Shown one piece after another: positions 18,379 to 27,645 of a DNA stretch of 64,000 bases. Source of the stretch: Ignavibacteriota bacterium (lineage in GTDB: Bacteria; Bacteroidota; Ignavibacteria; Ignavibacteriales; Melioribacteraceae). The notes beneath the pieces were generated by a model, which ran no database searches, was not told the DNA's origin, and was given only the letters and a program-made list of their open reading frames with translations. Location of the stretch: positions 2,552,501 through 2,616,500 of the forward strand of contig JADJWT010000001.1 of assembly GCA_016716225.1 (NCBI GenBank). Direction: 5' to 3'. Within the stretch, counting starts at the first letter, position 1; each line of letters begins with the position of its first letter. The position numbers and the translations under genes were made by a program.

Positions 18379-19323
18379 TTAGTAATTAATAACTTCGTTG
18401 CCCGTATTTTTCTGCCACCAATTAAATAAATATTTTCCAGTTAAAATAGTGAAAATCATAAATACTGCGCCGCCAATTATATCAATAACATAATGATATC
18501 TTAAATAAACTGTTGCAATAATTAGAAGAGTTCCATCAACTAAAAAAAATAATTTATTATTGGATTTTAATTTTACCGAAAGAAACATTACGAGCAATGT
18601 CATTTGTGTATGTCCGCTTGGGAAAACATCTCTCTGCACAACTTCAAATGGATTTGTAGTTCCACTTGGAATTGATTCTCCGGTATTTATAACTTCTCGA
18701 AGAAAATTTGTTAATAATAATCCGGGTAATTCTAAATTTGTTGTTTCAAAATTATGTAAAGTAAATCGTGGACCAACAGCCGGGAGTAAAAAATATCCAA
18801 CGTATGAAAGTAAAAATCCATATACAATTATAAAAATTATAAAATTGAATTCAGTTGATTTATGTTTTAATTGATATTCAATTCCAAGAATAATTGGAAG
18901 AAAGAAAAAAGTTCCATATGCAATTTGTAGAATTTCCGTGAGAACTGGATTTGCAAATTGAAATAGAAAAACTGTAGGATCAAATCCAAATAAAAATCGA
19001 TCAGCAGCAATTAGCAAATAATCAAAATCTTTTGCATGGATTGAATGGAGTAAAATATAAACTTCTTTGAACGAAAGAAAAATTAATGGAACAACGTAAT
19101 AGAAATGAATATTATGCCAAATTTTACTTTTTGTAGTTTCAGCTTTATAAGCCAAATAAAAAACTGTAAAAATTAGCAAAAAATTAATAACAACATATAA
19201 AAACCAATTTTCAATTGATTGATGAAAAACAAAATTTATAAGTATTAGAAATACATAAAAAAATATTACAACTAGATCTGTTGCATTCAGAAATTTTAGA
19301 AAACATTTTTGGAAGTTTATCAT
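18379..19323 (-). CDS. PAP2-superfamily integral membrane phosphatase
   Basis: A 314-residue membrane protein with about six to seven hydrophobic segments. The PAP2 motifs are visible late in the chain: VGPR (about residue 185), FPSGHTQMTL (about 237-246) and RYHYVIDIIGG (about 277-287) with the catalytic His pair. The layout resembles bacterial PAP2 / inositol-phosphorylceramide-synthase-like lipid phosphatases, so it probably acts on a lipid phosphate or phospholipid headgroup. Its start overlaps the mgtE stop in a TAATG arrangement, so translation is coupled. Specificity is unknown. Confidence 0.85.
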   Translation of the reverse strand: MINFQKCFLKFLNATDLVVIFFYVFLILINFVFHQSIENWFLYVVINFLLIFTVFYLAYKAETTKSKIWHNIHFYYVVPLIFLSFKEVYILLHSIHAKDFDYLLIAADRFLFGFDPTVFLFQFANPVLTEILQIAYGTFFFLPIILGIEYQLKHKSTEFNFIIFIIVYGFLLSYVGYFLLPAVGPRFTLHNFETTNLELPGLLLTNFLREVINTGESIPSGTTNPFEVVQRDVFPSGHTQMTLLVMFLSVKLKSNNKLFFLVDGTLLIIATVYLRYHYVIDIIGGAVFMIFTILTGKYLFNWWQKNTGNEVINY

Positions 19324-20705
19324 TAGGAAATAAATAAAGTTAGAAGTGAAAAATATATTATTAAACCAACAATATCGTTTGTAGTTGTTACAAATGGTCC
19401 GGTAGCTATTGCGGGATCGATATTTAATTTATCTAAAATGACCGGAACAATTGCACCAACCATTGTTGCATTAACCATGATAATAAATAGCGATGCAGAA
19501 AGAATATATGCAAAATTCAAATCGACTTTAAAAACAAAATAAGTAATTAACAAAAGTGAAACTGTACAAATCAATGAATTTACAAATGCAACTCTCAATT
19601 CTTTAAATAATCTTTTGAAAGTATCATTTTTCCAAATATCACCGGCATTAATAGCTTGAACCATTACAATTGCCGATTGGCTTCCGGCACTTCCGCCCAT
19701 TGCCATTACAATTGGAATAAAAAAACTCGCAATAATTATTTGCTCAATTGAAGCTTGGAAAGATGCTAAAACAACAGCGCTTAGTAATTCACCGGCAAGT
19801 GAAACAAATAACCACGGAAGTCTGTTTCGCGAGATTCTAAATGTTGAATAACTAATTTCTTCTTCTTCAGTTAAACCGGCAATTTTCTGAATATCTTCAG
19901 AAGCTTCTTCGTGTATAACGTCTTGAATATCGTCGAATGTAATTCTGCCCAACATTCTTCTATGTTCATCAACAACGGGAATTGCAACCAAATCATATTT
20001 GTGCATTATATTTGCAACTTCTTCTTGATCCATTTCCGGTGTTACAAATATCAAATCTTCTTGAATAACAGATTTTATTTTCAAATTTAAAGGATTTACT
20101 AAAAGAGATTTTAATGTTACAATTCCCAATAATTCATCATTTTCTTTTAAAACATAAATGTGATAAATATGTTCGAATTCTTCGGCATTTTTTCTTACTT
20201 CCTCAATTGCATCTTTAATTGTTGCGTTGCTGTTTACGTAAACAAAATTGCTTGTCATAATACCACCGGCAGAATCTTCAGGGTATTTCAGCAATTCTTT
20301 TAATTCTTCAGAATCTTCTTTATCTATATTCTTTAAAACTTGCCGGGCAATTGTTTCCGGAAGATCGCTTACAATATCTGTTGCATCATCTGAATAAAGT
20401 TCTTCAACAATGTTAGAAATTGTTTTTACATCAATATCTTTAAGAATTTTTTCTCTTAAACTTTCATCGATTTCTAATATTACTTCACCGGCAGTTTCTG
20501 TATCAAGTAAAGAAAATGCATATTTTGCGCTTGCCAAATCCAATCGATTTATAATTTCGGCAATATCAGCAGAATGCAAATCAGCAAAAATATTTAATAA
20601 ACTTTTTTCGGCTTCATTTTCTATTAAACCGGTAATGCTTTCCAAAAGTTCATTATCAACTTGCAGAACAGTTTTTACATTCGATATTTCATTTTCTATT
20701 GGCAT
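19323..20705 (-). CDS. mgtE: Magnesium transporter MgtE
   Basis: Mg2+-gated magnesium channel/transporter of the inner membrane, 460 residues. The N-terminal superhelical domain (about 1-130) holds LHSADIAEIINRLD. A CBS-domain pair follows (about 140-260; YPEDSAGGIMTSNF marks its start). The membrane domain has five helices from about residue 285, with FFIPIVMAMGGSAGSQS and ATGPFVTTTNDIVGLIIYF lining the pore. The start lies 17 bp inside rsmA, so the two are coupled. I see no M-box-like leader because the gene starts inside rsmA. Confidence 0.96.
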   Translation of the reverse strand: MPIENEISNVKTVLQVDNELLESITGLIENEAEKSLLNIFADLHSADIAEIINRLDLASAKYAFSLLDTETAGEVILEIDESLREKILKDIDVKTISNIVEELYSDDATDIVSDLPETIARQVLKNIDKEDSEELKELLKYPEDSAGGIMTSNFVYVNSNATIKDAIEEVRKNAEEFEHIYHIYVLKENDELLGIVTLKSLLVNPLNLKIKSVIQEDLIFVTPEMDQEEVANIMHKYDLVAIPVVDEHRRMLGRITFDDIQDVIHEEASEDIQKIAGLTEEEEISYSTFRISRNRLPWLFVSLAGELLSAVVLASFQASIEQIIIASFFIPIVMAMGGSAGSQSAIVMVQAINAGDIWKNDTFKRLFKELRVAFVNSLICTVSLLLITYFVFKVDLNFAYILSASLFIIMVNATMVGAIVPVILDKLNIDPAIATGPFVTTTNDIVGLIIYFSLLTLFIS

Positions 20706-21474
20706 TTTCTTTTTGAACGAATTCTGTTAAAGTTAGATAATCTTTTACTTCCAATTCCTCAGCACGTTTTTCCATTGGAAAATTATTTGATGAGAAATTA
20801 TAATTTGCAAATATACTATTCCTTAGTGAATTATTTAAAGTTTTTCTCCTATTTCCAAATGCTGCTTTTACAACTTTTATGAAGATATTTTTATCAATTC
20901 CGGTTAATTCTGTTTTATCAAAAATAATATGAATAATTGCCGTTTCTACATTTGGTTTTGGGTAAAATACATTTTTTGAAACTTTTGAAACAATATTAAT
21001 TGATGAAAAATAGTTGAATATAATTGTTAAAGCTCCATATTCTTTTGTTCTTTTTTTTGCAGTTAATCTTTTTGCTATATCAAGCGGAATTATAAAACAA
21101 GCTTCTTTCACAATTTCTTTTTCATCAAGAAGTTTAAATAATATATCTCCGGTAAGATTAAATGGAATATTCCCAATTATTTTTACTGGAGGTTTTATTT
21201 TCAATTCATGAAAATTGATTTTTGTAAAATCTGAATTAATAATTTCAGCTTTTGGAAACTGAAATTTCAATTCATCTATTACTCTTGTATCAATTTCTAT
21301 AGCGCAAAAATTTTCAATTTTTTTATAAATTTCTTTTGATATAAAACCTTTCCCCGAACCAATTTCCAAAACAGAATCTGAGCTTTGAATTTGCAGACAT
21401 TCTAGCATTTTATCTACAACATTCTTATCAGTCAAATAATTTTGACCAAATTTTTTTAAAGGTTTTATTGGCAT
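20689..21474 (-). CDS. rsmA: 16S rRNA adenine(1518/1519) dimethyltransferase
   Basis: KsgA/RsmA dimethylates two adjacent adenines near the 3' end of 16S rRNA. The 261 residues begin MPIKPLKKFGQNYL, the family start. The SAM site is LEIGSGKGFIS, and the catalytic NxPF motif is IGNIPFNLTG (canonical NLPY). Its last 17 bp overlap the mgtE start. The gene is divergent from the ROK kinase over a 103-bp region that should contain both promoters. Confidence 0.95.
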   Translation of the reverse strand: MPIKPLKKFGQNYLTDKNVVDKMLECLQIQSSDSVLEIGSGKGFISKEIYKKIENFCAIEIDTRVIDELKFQFPKAEIINSDFTKINFHELKIKPPVKIIGNIPFNLTGDILFKLLDEKEIVKEACFIIPLDIAKRLTAKKRTKEYGALTIIFNYFSSINIVSKVSKNVFYPKPNVETAIIHIIFDKTELTGIDKNIFIKVVKAAFGNRRKTLNNSLRNSIFANYNFSSNNFPMEKRAEELEVKDYLTLTEFVQKENANRK

Positions 21475-21566
21475 CTTTCTTTGATGATAAAATTTACTTT
21501 TTTAACTTATAATTATAAATGATAAAATTTATTTACTCCGCACAAAATAACAATAAAAATTAATTT

Positions 21567-21572
21567 AGAGGA
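21567..21572 (+). promoter_or_regulatory. Ribosome binding site supporting a TTG start
   Basis: AGAGGA at 21567-21572 lies 5 bp before the TTG at 21578. No upstream in-frame ATG is available, and the TTG places the DLGGTK phosphate loop at the expected distance from the N-terminus. This supports TTG as the true start of the ROK kinase. Confidence 0.55.
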
Positions 21573-21577
21573 ATAAC

Positions 21578-22549
21578 TTGGGAAAAGAATATATAATTTC
21601 GGTCGATTTGGGAGGAACAAAAATTCTTTCCGCGTTAATTAATAAAGACAAACAAATTATTGATAGAACCAAAGTTTCCACCGATGTTAAAAAAGGTCCG
21701 GAAAATCTTGTACAATCTGTTGCGGAAAGTATAAAAGAATTGCTTGCAAAAGTTGGAATTGATGAAACAAATATTAAAGCTATAGCTTTGGGTGTTCCGG
21801 GAACTGTTAATCCGGAAAGTGGAATTATTTCTGTTGCCCCAAATTTGCAAATTGAAAATTTTAACATAAAAAAAGAAATGGAAAAATATTTTAATATTCC
21901 TTTACTTTTAGAAAATGATGTAAATATGGCTGCACTGGGAATTAAATATTTTGAATACAAGAATACAATTCAGAATGGATTGGTGGTTTTTCTTGGAACC
22001 GGAATTGGAGGTGGATTAATTTTCAACGGACAATTTTACAGAGGTTCATCATTTTTTGCGGGTGAAATTGGACATATGAAAGTTAGATCAAATGGATATT
22101 TAGATGGAGACGGAGAAAAATCTACTTTTGAAAATCTTGCGAGCAGAACAGCAATTGTTAATAATATTATTAAAAAATCGGAAAAGAGAAATACTGTTTT
22201 GAAAAAAATTATTAAAGAAAAGGAAAAAATAAAAAGTAAGAATCTTCAAAAGGCAATTGAGCAAAAGGATGAATTGGTTATTGAAGAAATTGAAAAAGCT
22301 TGCAAAATTGTTGGAACAGTTTTAGGAAGTATTACAACATTGTTAAATTTAGATACAATAGTTTTAGGCGGCGGATTAATTGAAGCAAATGAAAAATTTA
22401 TGATGGAAAAAATAGATAAAGCATTTAACAATGCTGCAATTAAAGATGCGGCAAAAGTTGTAAATTTAAAAGCTACAAAATTAGGCGATGACGCACCACT
22501 ATACGGCGGATATGCTTTAGTTGAGGAGTTTATAAAAGATGAAAATTAA
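21578..22549 (+). CDS. ROK-family sugar kinase (glucokinase-like)
   Basis: A 323-residue ATP-dependent sugar kinase of the ROK family. The phosphate-binding DLGGTK sits at residues 10-15; ALGVPGTVNPESG, LLENDVNMAALG (catalytic Asp in ENDVN) and GTGIGGGLIFNG follow in normal order. The usual ROK zinc motif CxCGxxGCxE after GEIGH is absent: the segment after GEIGHMKVRSNGY has no cysteine. A lysine- and glutamate-rich insertion lies near residues 200-240. Glucose is the default substrate, but GlcNAc or other hexoses are possible. The beta-lactamase gene overlaps its last 11 bp. Confidence 0.9.
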   Translation: MGKEYIISVDLGGTKILSALINKDKQIIDRTKVSTDVKKGPENLVQSVAESIKELLAKVGIDETNIKAIALGVPGTVNPESGIISVAPNLQIENFNIKKEMEKYFNIPLLLENDVNMAALGIKYFEYKNTIQNGLVVFLGTGIGGGLIFNGQFYRGSSFFAGEIGHMKVRSNGYLDGDGEKSTFENLASRTAIVNNIIKKSEKRNTVLKKIIKEKEKIKSKNLQKAIEQKDELVIEEIEKACKIVGTVLGSITTLLNLDTIVLGGGLIEANEKFMMEKIDKAFNNAAIKDAAKVVNLKATKLGDDAPLYGGYALVEEFIKDEN

Positions 22550-23357
22550 ATTAATTTTTCTGCTAATTTTATTTATTACCAATTTTTGTTTTGCTCAAAC
22601 TTCAATAAAAGAAATCAGCCCAAAATTTTTCGTTAAAAATGAATGGAAAAAATATTTTGAAAATGTAAATGTTGATGGAACTTTTCTTTTATATAATTCA
22701 ACAAAAGATTCGACTAATGTTTATAATTTAGAAAGAACCGAAAAACAATTTCTTCCGGCTTCAACTTTTAAAATTCCTAATTCATTGATTTCATTAGAAA
22801 CAAAGGCAATTAAAGATGAAAATGAAATTATAAAATGGGATGGCGAAAAAAGATTTATTGATAACTGGAATCAAGATCATAATTTAAAAACAGCAATTAA
22901 ATATTCTGTGGTTTGGTTTTATCAAGAATTGGCAAGAAGAGTTGGTTTTGAAAAAATGCAAAAATTTCTAAATGAAATTAATTATGGTAATAAAAGACTT
23001 GGTGATAAAATTGATACTTTTTGGCTTGAGGGCGAAATTAGAATTAGTGCGGTTGAACAAATTTTATTTTTAAATAAATTTTTAAAAAATGATTTACCGT
23101 TTTCTAAACAGAATATGGAAATTGTAAAAAATATTATGCTTGTTGATTCGACAGATTCTTATAAATTGTATGCAAAAACCGGTTGGTCTGCTAGAGTTAA
23201 AAATGATAAACAAATCGGCTGGTATGTTGGATTTGTTGAAACAAAAAATGATACTTGGATTTTTGCAATAAACATTGATATAAATAGTGAAAATGATTTA
23301 CCGCATAGAATAAATATTTGTAGAGAAATTTTGAAATCGGAAAGAATAATAAATTAA
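22539..23357 (+). CDS. Class D (OXA-type) beta-lactamase
   Basis: A 272-residue serine beta-lactamase homologue with signal peptide (MKIKLIFLLILFITNFCFAQ). All class D landmarks are present: nucleophile Ser75 and Lys78 in ASTFKIPN, Ser123-Val-Val, YGN at 149-151, FWLEG at 161-165 followed by IRISA, and Lys213-Thr-Gly. Lys78 is the residue carboxylated in OXA enzymes, and Trp162 is the residue that stabilises it. The protein should act in the periplasm on beta-lactams; a BlaR-like sensor is excluded because no membrane or metalloprotease part is attached. GAGGAG at 22523-22528, inside the ROK gene, is its likely ribosome binding site. No transposase or integron is adjacent, so it looks chromosomal and resident. 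Activity is not proven by sequence. Confidence 0.92.
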   Translation: MKIKLIFLLILFITNFCFAQTSIKEISPKFFVKNEWKKYFENVNVDGTFLLYNSTKDSTNVYNLERTEKQFLPASTFKIPNSLISLETKAIKDENEIIKWDGEKRFIDNWNQDHNLKTAIKYSVVWFYQELARRVGFEKMQKFLNEINYGNKRLGDKIDTFWLEGEIRISAVEQILFLNKFLKNDLPFSKQNMEIVKNIMLVDSTDSYKLYAKTGWSARVKNDKQIGWYVGFVETKNDTWIFAINIDINSENDLPHRINICREILKSERIIN

Positions 23358-23367
23358 GATAAAATAG

Positions 23368-25323
23368 TTATTCACTTTTACTTACTTCATTTGCAATTCT
23401 TTCTAATTCCTCGTTTGATTGTGTCCAATCTATATAACAATTTTCAAGATCAACTTTTACTTTTTCATAATCAAGTTTATTTTGCTTTGCCAAAATAGGA
23501 TTTGAATAAACTTCTTCTTTCATCATGTCCAATTCTAAATTTGTTTTCAAGGTTTCCAATTTTTCAATTTCATTTTCTACTAAATTAATTTTTGTCTTTA
23601 AACTCTTTGTTGCGTTATGAAATTTTTGTCTTCGTTCAGCTTCAAATCTTTTTTGATCTTTTCTAGTAAGTTTGTTCGTTTCATCTAAATTTGCAATTTC
23701 ATTTTTTTCTGCAGTATCAATTTCTTCCTTTTTTGATAAGTAATAATCAATTCCGCCATAAAAAACTTTTAAGTTATGATCTCTAACTTCAATTACTTTA
23801 GTTACAATTGGCTTAAGAAAATCAACATCGTGAGAAACAATTATTAAAGTTCCATTAAATTGAATTAAAGCATTTTGCAAAATTTTCTTTGAATCAAAAT
23901 CCAAATGGTTTGTAGGTTCATCAAGAATAATTGTGTTTGCTTTTGTAAGCAAAACTTTAGCTAGTCCAACTCGACTTTTTTCACCGCCGGAAAGAACTTT
24001 TATTTTTTTGAAAACTTCATCACCGTTAAATAAAAATGCACCTAATAAAGTTCTAAGCTGCCCAATTGTATTTTCAGAATCGCTCTCAAATAATTCTGTG
24101 ATTATATCATTTTCCAAATTCAAATTATCAACAACATCTTGTGCATAAAAAGAAATTAAAGTGTTGTGACCAAATTCCAAATTTCCAGAAGTTGGTTCAA
24201 TTCTTTTTGATAAAATTTTGGAAAGTGTAGTTTTGCCAGCACCATTTGGTCCCACTAATGCAATTTTTTCGCTACGTTCAATATCCAAATTAATATTTTC
24301 TAAAACATTTAAAGTTCCGTAAGATTTAGAAATATTGTTGATTTTAATCGGTACAACTCCACTAGGCGTAGTATCAAAAAAACGGAAATGAATTTTACTT
24401 TCGGTTTCAACCAATTCAATTCTTTCAATTTTATCAAGCTGTTTTATTCTGCTTTGCACTTGTTTAGCTTTTGTTGCTTTATATCTGAATCTTTCAATAA
24501 ATTGTTCTGTCTGTTTAATTTTTTTTTGCTGTTCGGCAAATTCTAATTTTAATCTTTCAGCGCGTTCTTCTTTAAAATTTAGATACTCATTATAACTGCC
24601 TTTGTAAAAGGTTACATTCTTATTATAAATTTCTAGAGTTTTATTGCAGATATTGTTAACAAAATATCTATCATGACTAACAAGAATAATAGCACCTTTA
24701 TAAGATTTTAGAAATTTCACGAGCCATTGAAGTGAATCAATATCTAAATGGTTTGTAGGTTCATCAAGTAAAATTATATCATTATTTGAAGCTAATATTT
24801 TTGCAAGCTCAACTCTCATTTGCCAACCGCCGGAAAGCTCTGAAGTTGATTTTTCAAATTGTTCTTTTGCAAAACCCAATCCCATTAAGATTTTTTCAAT
24901 ATTGGAATTTATTTCATAATAACCAATTTCTTCTTTTTGATGATTTAATTTCCCGATTTGATTAATAACGTCATCATGTTCTTTTCCATGCGATGGAAAT
25001 TGATGTAGTTTTTCTTGAAGAAAACTCTCTCTTTTATCAATATCAATTATTTGTGGAAGAGAATTTCTAACATCATTAAAAATTGTAGAATTATAAATAG
25101 AAATTAATTCTTGGGGAAGGTAGCCGATCTTCAAACTTTTTTTATATAATATCGTTCCGCTTTCTTGAGATTGTTTCCCAGAAAGCATTTTTAGAAAAGT
25201 TGATTTTCCGGTACCGTTAGAACCGACCAAAGCAATTTTATCTTGCGGAAGAATTTTGAGATTTACATTTTCAAATAAATTCTCGCCGGTAAATTGTATT
25301 GAAAGGTTGTTAATGTCTATCAT
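23368..25323 (-). CDS. ABC-F family ATPase (Uup/EttA-like)
   Basis: A 651-residue soluble protein with two ABC domains and no membrane segment. Domain 1: Walker A GSNGTGKST (about 35-43), signature LSGGWQMRVELA, Walker B LLDEPTNHLD. Domain 2: Walker A GPNGAGKTT, signature LSGGEKSRVGLA, ILDEPTNHLD. The linker between the domains is charged and helical (KQTEQFIERFRYKATKAKQ), as in translational ABC-F factors. A C-terminal coiled-coil tail (about 545-650) resembles the DNA-binding tail of Uup. ABC-F proteins act at the ribosomal E-site; the subgroup is not certain. It is convergent with the beta-lactamase gene with a 10-bp gap. Confidence 0.93.
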   Translation of the reverse strand: MIDINNLSIQFTGENLFENVNLKILPQDKIALVGSNGTGKSTFLKMLSGKQSQESGTILYKKSLKIGYLPQELISIYNSTIFNDVRNSLPQIIDIDKRESFLQEKLHQFPSHGKEHDDVINQIGKLNHQKEEIGYYEINSNIEKILMGLGFAKEQFEKSTSELSGGWQMRVELAKILASNNDIILLDEPTNHLDIDSLQWLVKFLKSYKGAIILVSHDRYFVNNICNKTLEIYNKNVTFYKGSYNEYLNFKEERAERLKLEFAEQQKKIKQTEQFIERFRYKATKAKQVQSRIKQLDKIERIELVETESKIHFRFFDTTPSGVVPIKINNISKSYGTLNVLENINLDIERSEKIALVGPNGAGKTTLSKILSKRIEPTSGNLEFGHNTLISFYAQDVVDNLNLENDIITELFESDSENTIGQLRTLLGAFLFNGDEVFKKIKVLSGGEKSRVGLAKVLLTKANTIILDEPTNHLDFDSKKILQNALIQFNGTLIIVSHDVDFLKPIVTKVIEVRDHNLKVFYGGIDYYLSKKEEIDTAEKNEIANLDETNKLTRKDQKRFEAERRQKFHNATKSLKTKINLVENEIEKLETLKTNLELDMMKEEVYSNPILAKQNKLDYEKVKVDLENCYIDWTQSNEELERIANEVSKSE

Positions 25324-25337
25324 TTAAGAATTGAAAA

Positions 25338-27557
25338 TTATTTTCGCAGTATTGCAACTTTTGTGTGTCCAATTTGATTTACTTCCATGTCATAAGCAAC
25401 GATTATGTAAATTCCAGATGAGACTAAATTACCAACTTTATCTTTACAATCCCAATAAGTTGATTTACCGCCAATTGAACGAAATTCTTGAATAACTTTT
25501 CCGGAAATATCTAAAATCTTAATTTCAGAATCTTCAATTAATCCATCAATGATTAAATCAACATCGTTTTGTTTTGTAATCTCAATTGGATTTGGATAAA
25601 CTGAAATATTAGTAAAGTTCTCATTAGGTTTTATAAACATTGTATTAATGGCAGTTAGTCCAAAATCAGTTCCAACATAAACGATTCCATTATTTTCATC
25701 TATGGTTATATCTTTAATTATATCAGAAGGAAGCGGTGAATTATTTGTATTATAATTTGCTAATAAAGTTGAACCATCAGCACTCATTAAAAAAATTCCT
25801 TTTGCGGTGCCTATCCATTTTTGATTGATTGCATCAACAGAAATTGCATTAATTGTTTCTGATCTAATTGCAAAATATTGATCATTTCTTAAAGAGTTTG
25901 GTGAAGATGGATCCGGAATAACATCAATTCCGCTGCTTGTTCCAATAATTATTTCGCCAAATTTATCAATTACTAAATCTCTTATATCTTTACTTCTTAA
26001 TCCTATGTTTTCAGTAATTCTTCCCCATGTATCATCAGATAGATTTTCTAATGTTCCGTTGTCATTAAAGTAGTAAATTCCTTCTGTAGGTGAATCTCCG
26101 CCAATATCTCCGGAAAACCATTTTGTATTATATTGATCAATAACCAATTCTTTTACACTTATAATTGATGAAGTTAGCGGACTTCCTAATTCATAACTAA
26201 TAATTGAGCCATCACTTTTTAGAACACTTATTGGTTTTTTATCTGCTGCCCAGTAATTTAAAATCCATGTATTTCCATTATCATCTTCCTCAATATCGTT
26301 TATTACTAAAAATTCATTTGAATTTGGAATCCCAATTATTCCGCTATTTACTGCATCAAATCTTTGAAATTTTCCATTACTAAATTTTAAAAAACCTCGT
26401 CCCCAGCTTGAAAAATAAACAGATTTACCTGATGCGGAAACTCTATGAAAATCATTGAAAATTATTTCCTCTGTATTACTAATATTATAAAGTGACCATT
26501 GAGAATTATCAAATTTCATAACTCCAATTCCAGAGCCGTTTTTACCGGTTGCCGACCATAAATTATTTTCATGATCAACAGCTAAAAATATAAACCCGCT
26601 TGTTGCTGGACTATTAGGTATAATTGTTCTATTAATTTGCGATGAATAATTTAACAATCCTTTATTACTGCTTACGTAGAAATTATTTTGCTCATCTATT
26701 TGAAAGGATTTAAAATCCGCATTGCTTTCATTCACAAAAATATTATCGCTTCCATCATATTTTCTAATTGTGTTTTTGAATAAAGAATAAATTATTTGTT
26801 CTCTTGTAATAACTTCCAAAACTTCCGAATTATTATATAGAAAAGTTGACCAATTACCACTTGAATATTTCAACAATCCTTTATCAGTTGCTGCATAAAT
26901 TTCATTATTAAATTCAGTTAATGCATTTACTTCATTTGCTGGAATCTGTGCAGTGATTGTAATATTTTGCCATGATTCCGGCGCTGTTAAATTTGTTGCT
27001 CCAGATTTTTTAATTGCAATTCCGGCTTGAGTGATTACAAAAATTGAACTTCCCAAATAAACTTTTTTTACGGGAGTTTCACTTGCAAAATTTCCAAATT
27101 TAAGTATGCTGTCAAAAAAGGAAAAATCAATTGTATTAATTAAAGTTAAACCAAATGCTGTTGATACAAATGCCGTATCATTTCTGAATGAAATATTATT
27201 TATACTTTTTATTGATTTATCAGTTTTGAATATTTCCAAAATTGTTTTAATCTCTCCGGTAGAAGGAGTATAAATTATTATGTAACCTTCATTTGTTCCA
27301 AGCCATAATTTTTTATTTTGATCACAATTTATTGAAGTGATGTTTTGACTCATCAATCCATCAGATTTTGTCAAAGTTTGATATGAACTATCGGAAAGTG
27401 AAAACCCAAAAATTCCACCATCGGTTGATGCCCAAATTGTATTATCAATTTTGCAAGATTGAAATACATTTTTAAACGAGGAATAATTTTGCCAACTTTT
27501 TATTGTTTGTGAATATGTTATAATATTTAAGAAAAAAAACAACAATAATTTTTTCAT
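25338..27557 (-). CDS. PorZ-like two-propeller surface protein with T9SS sorting domain
   Basis: I start this at the ATG at 27557 because MKKLLLFFFLNIITYSQ gives a proper signal peptide; an upstream in-frame start at 27611 would put 18 residues before it. The mature part has repeated beta-propeller blades of the two-component-regulator type (patterns such as NTIWASTDGGIFG and KLWLGTNEGYI). After them comes a T9SS type A domain from VYPNPIEITK to the basic end ILRK. The N-terminal order (SWQNYSSF, ..DGGIFGFS, ..LTKSDGLMSQNITSI) resembles PorZ, a component of the T9SS attachment complex. PorZ function is therefore the best guess, but generic propeller proteins share these features. It is 14 bp upstream of the ABC-F gene on the same strand. 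Confidence 0.75.
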   Translation of the reverse strand: MKKLLLFFFLNIITYSQTIKSWQNYSSFKNVFQSCKIDNTIWASTDGGIFGFSLSDSSYQTLTKSDGLMSQNITSINCDQNKKLWLGTNEGYIIIYTPSTGEIKTILEIFKTDKSIKSINNISFRNDTAFVSTAFGLTLINTIDFSFFDSILKFGNFASETPVKKVYLGSSIFVITQAGIAIKKSGATNLTAPESWQNITITAQIPANEVNALTEFNNEIYAATDKGLLKYSSGNWSTFLYNNSEVLEVITREQIIYSLFKNTIRKYDGSDNIFVNESNADFKSFQIDEQNNFYVSSNKGLLNYSSQINRTIIPNSPATSGFIFLAVDHENNLWSATGKNGSGIGVMKFDNSQWSLYNISNTEEIIFNDFHRVSASGKSVYFSSWGRGFLKFSNGKFQRFDAVNSGIIGIPNSNEFLVINDIEEDDNGNTWILNYWAADKKPISVLKSDGSIISYELGSPLTSSIISVKELVIDQYNTKWFSGDIGGDSPTEGIYYFNDNGTLENLSDDTWGRITENIGLRSKDIRDLVIDKFGEIIIGTSSGIDVIPDPSSPNSLRNDQYFAIRSETINAISVDAINQKWIGTAKGIFLMSADGSTLLANYNTNNSPLPSDIIKDITIDENNGIVYVGTDFGLTAINTMFIKPNENFTNISVYPNPIEITKQNDVDLIIDGLIEDSEIKILDISGKVIQEFRSIGGKSTYWDCKDKVGNLVSSGIYIIVAYDMEVNQIGHTKVAILRK

Positions 27558-27645
27558 CTGCCACTCAATTCTGTTCTGATTCTGAAAATATATGAATTTA
27601 AAAATTTTCATAAAGTCTAAATTTTTCTGACCTATAAAAGAGTAA

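Noticed and set aside
20689..21577. Mg2+-sensing leader (M-box) for mgtE
   Set aside because: mgtE starts inside rsmA, and the only upstream gap is the rsmA/ROK divergent region of 103 bp, too short and without the expected folds.
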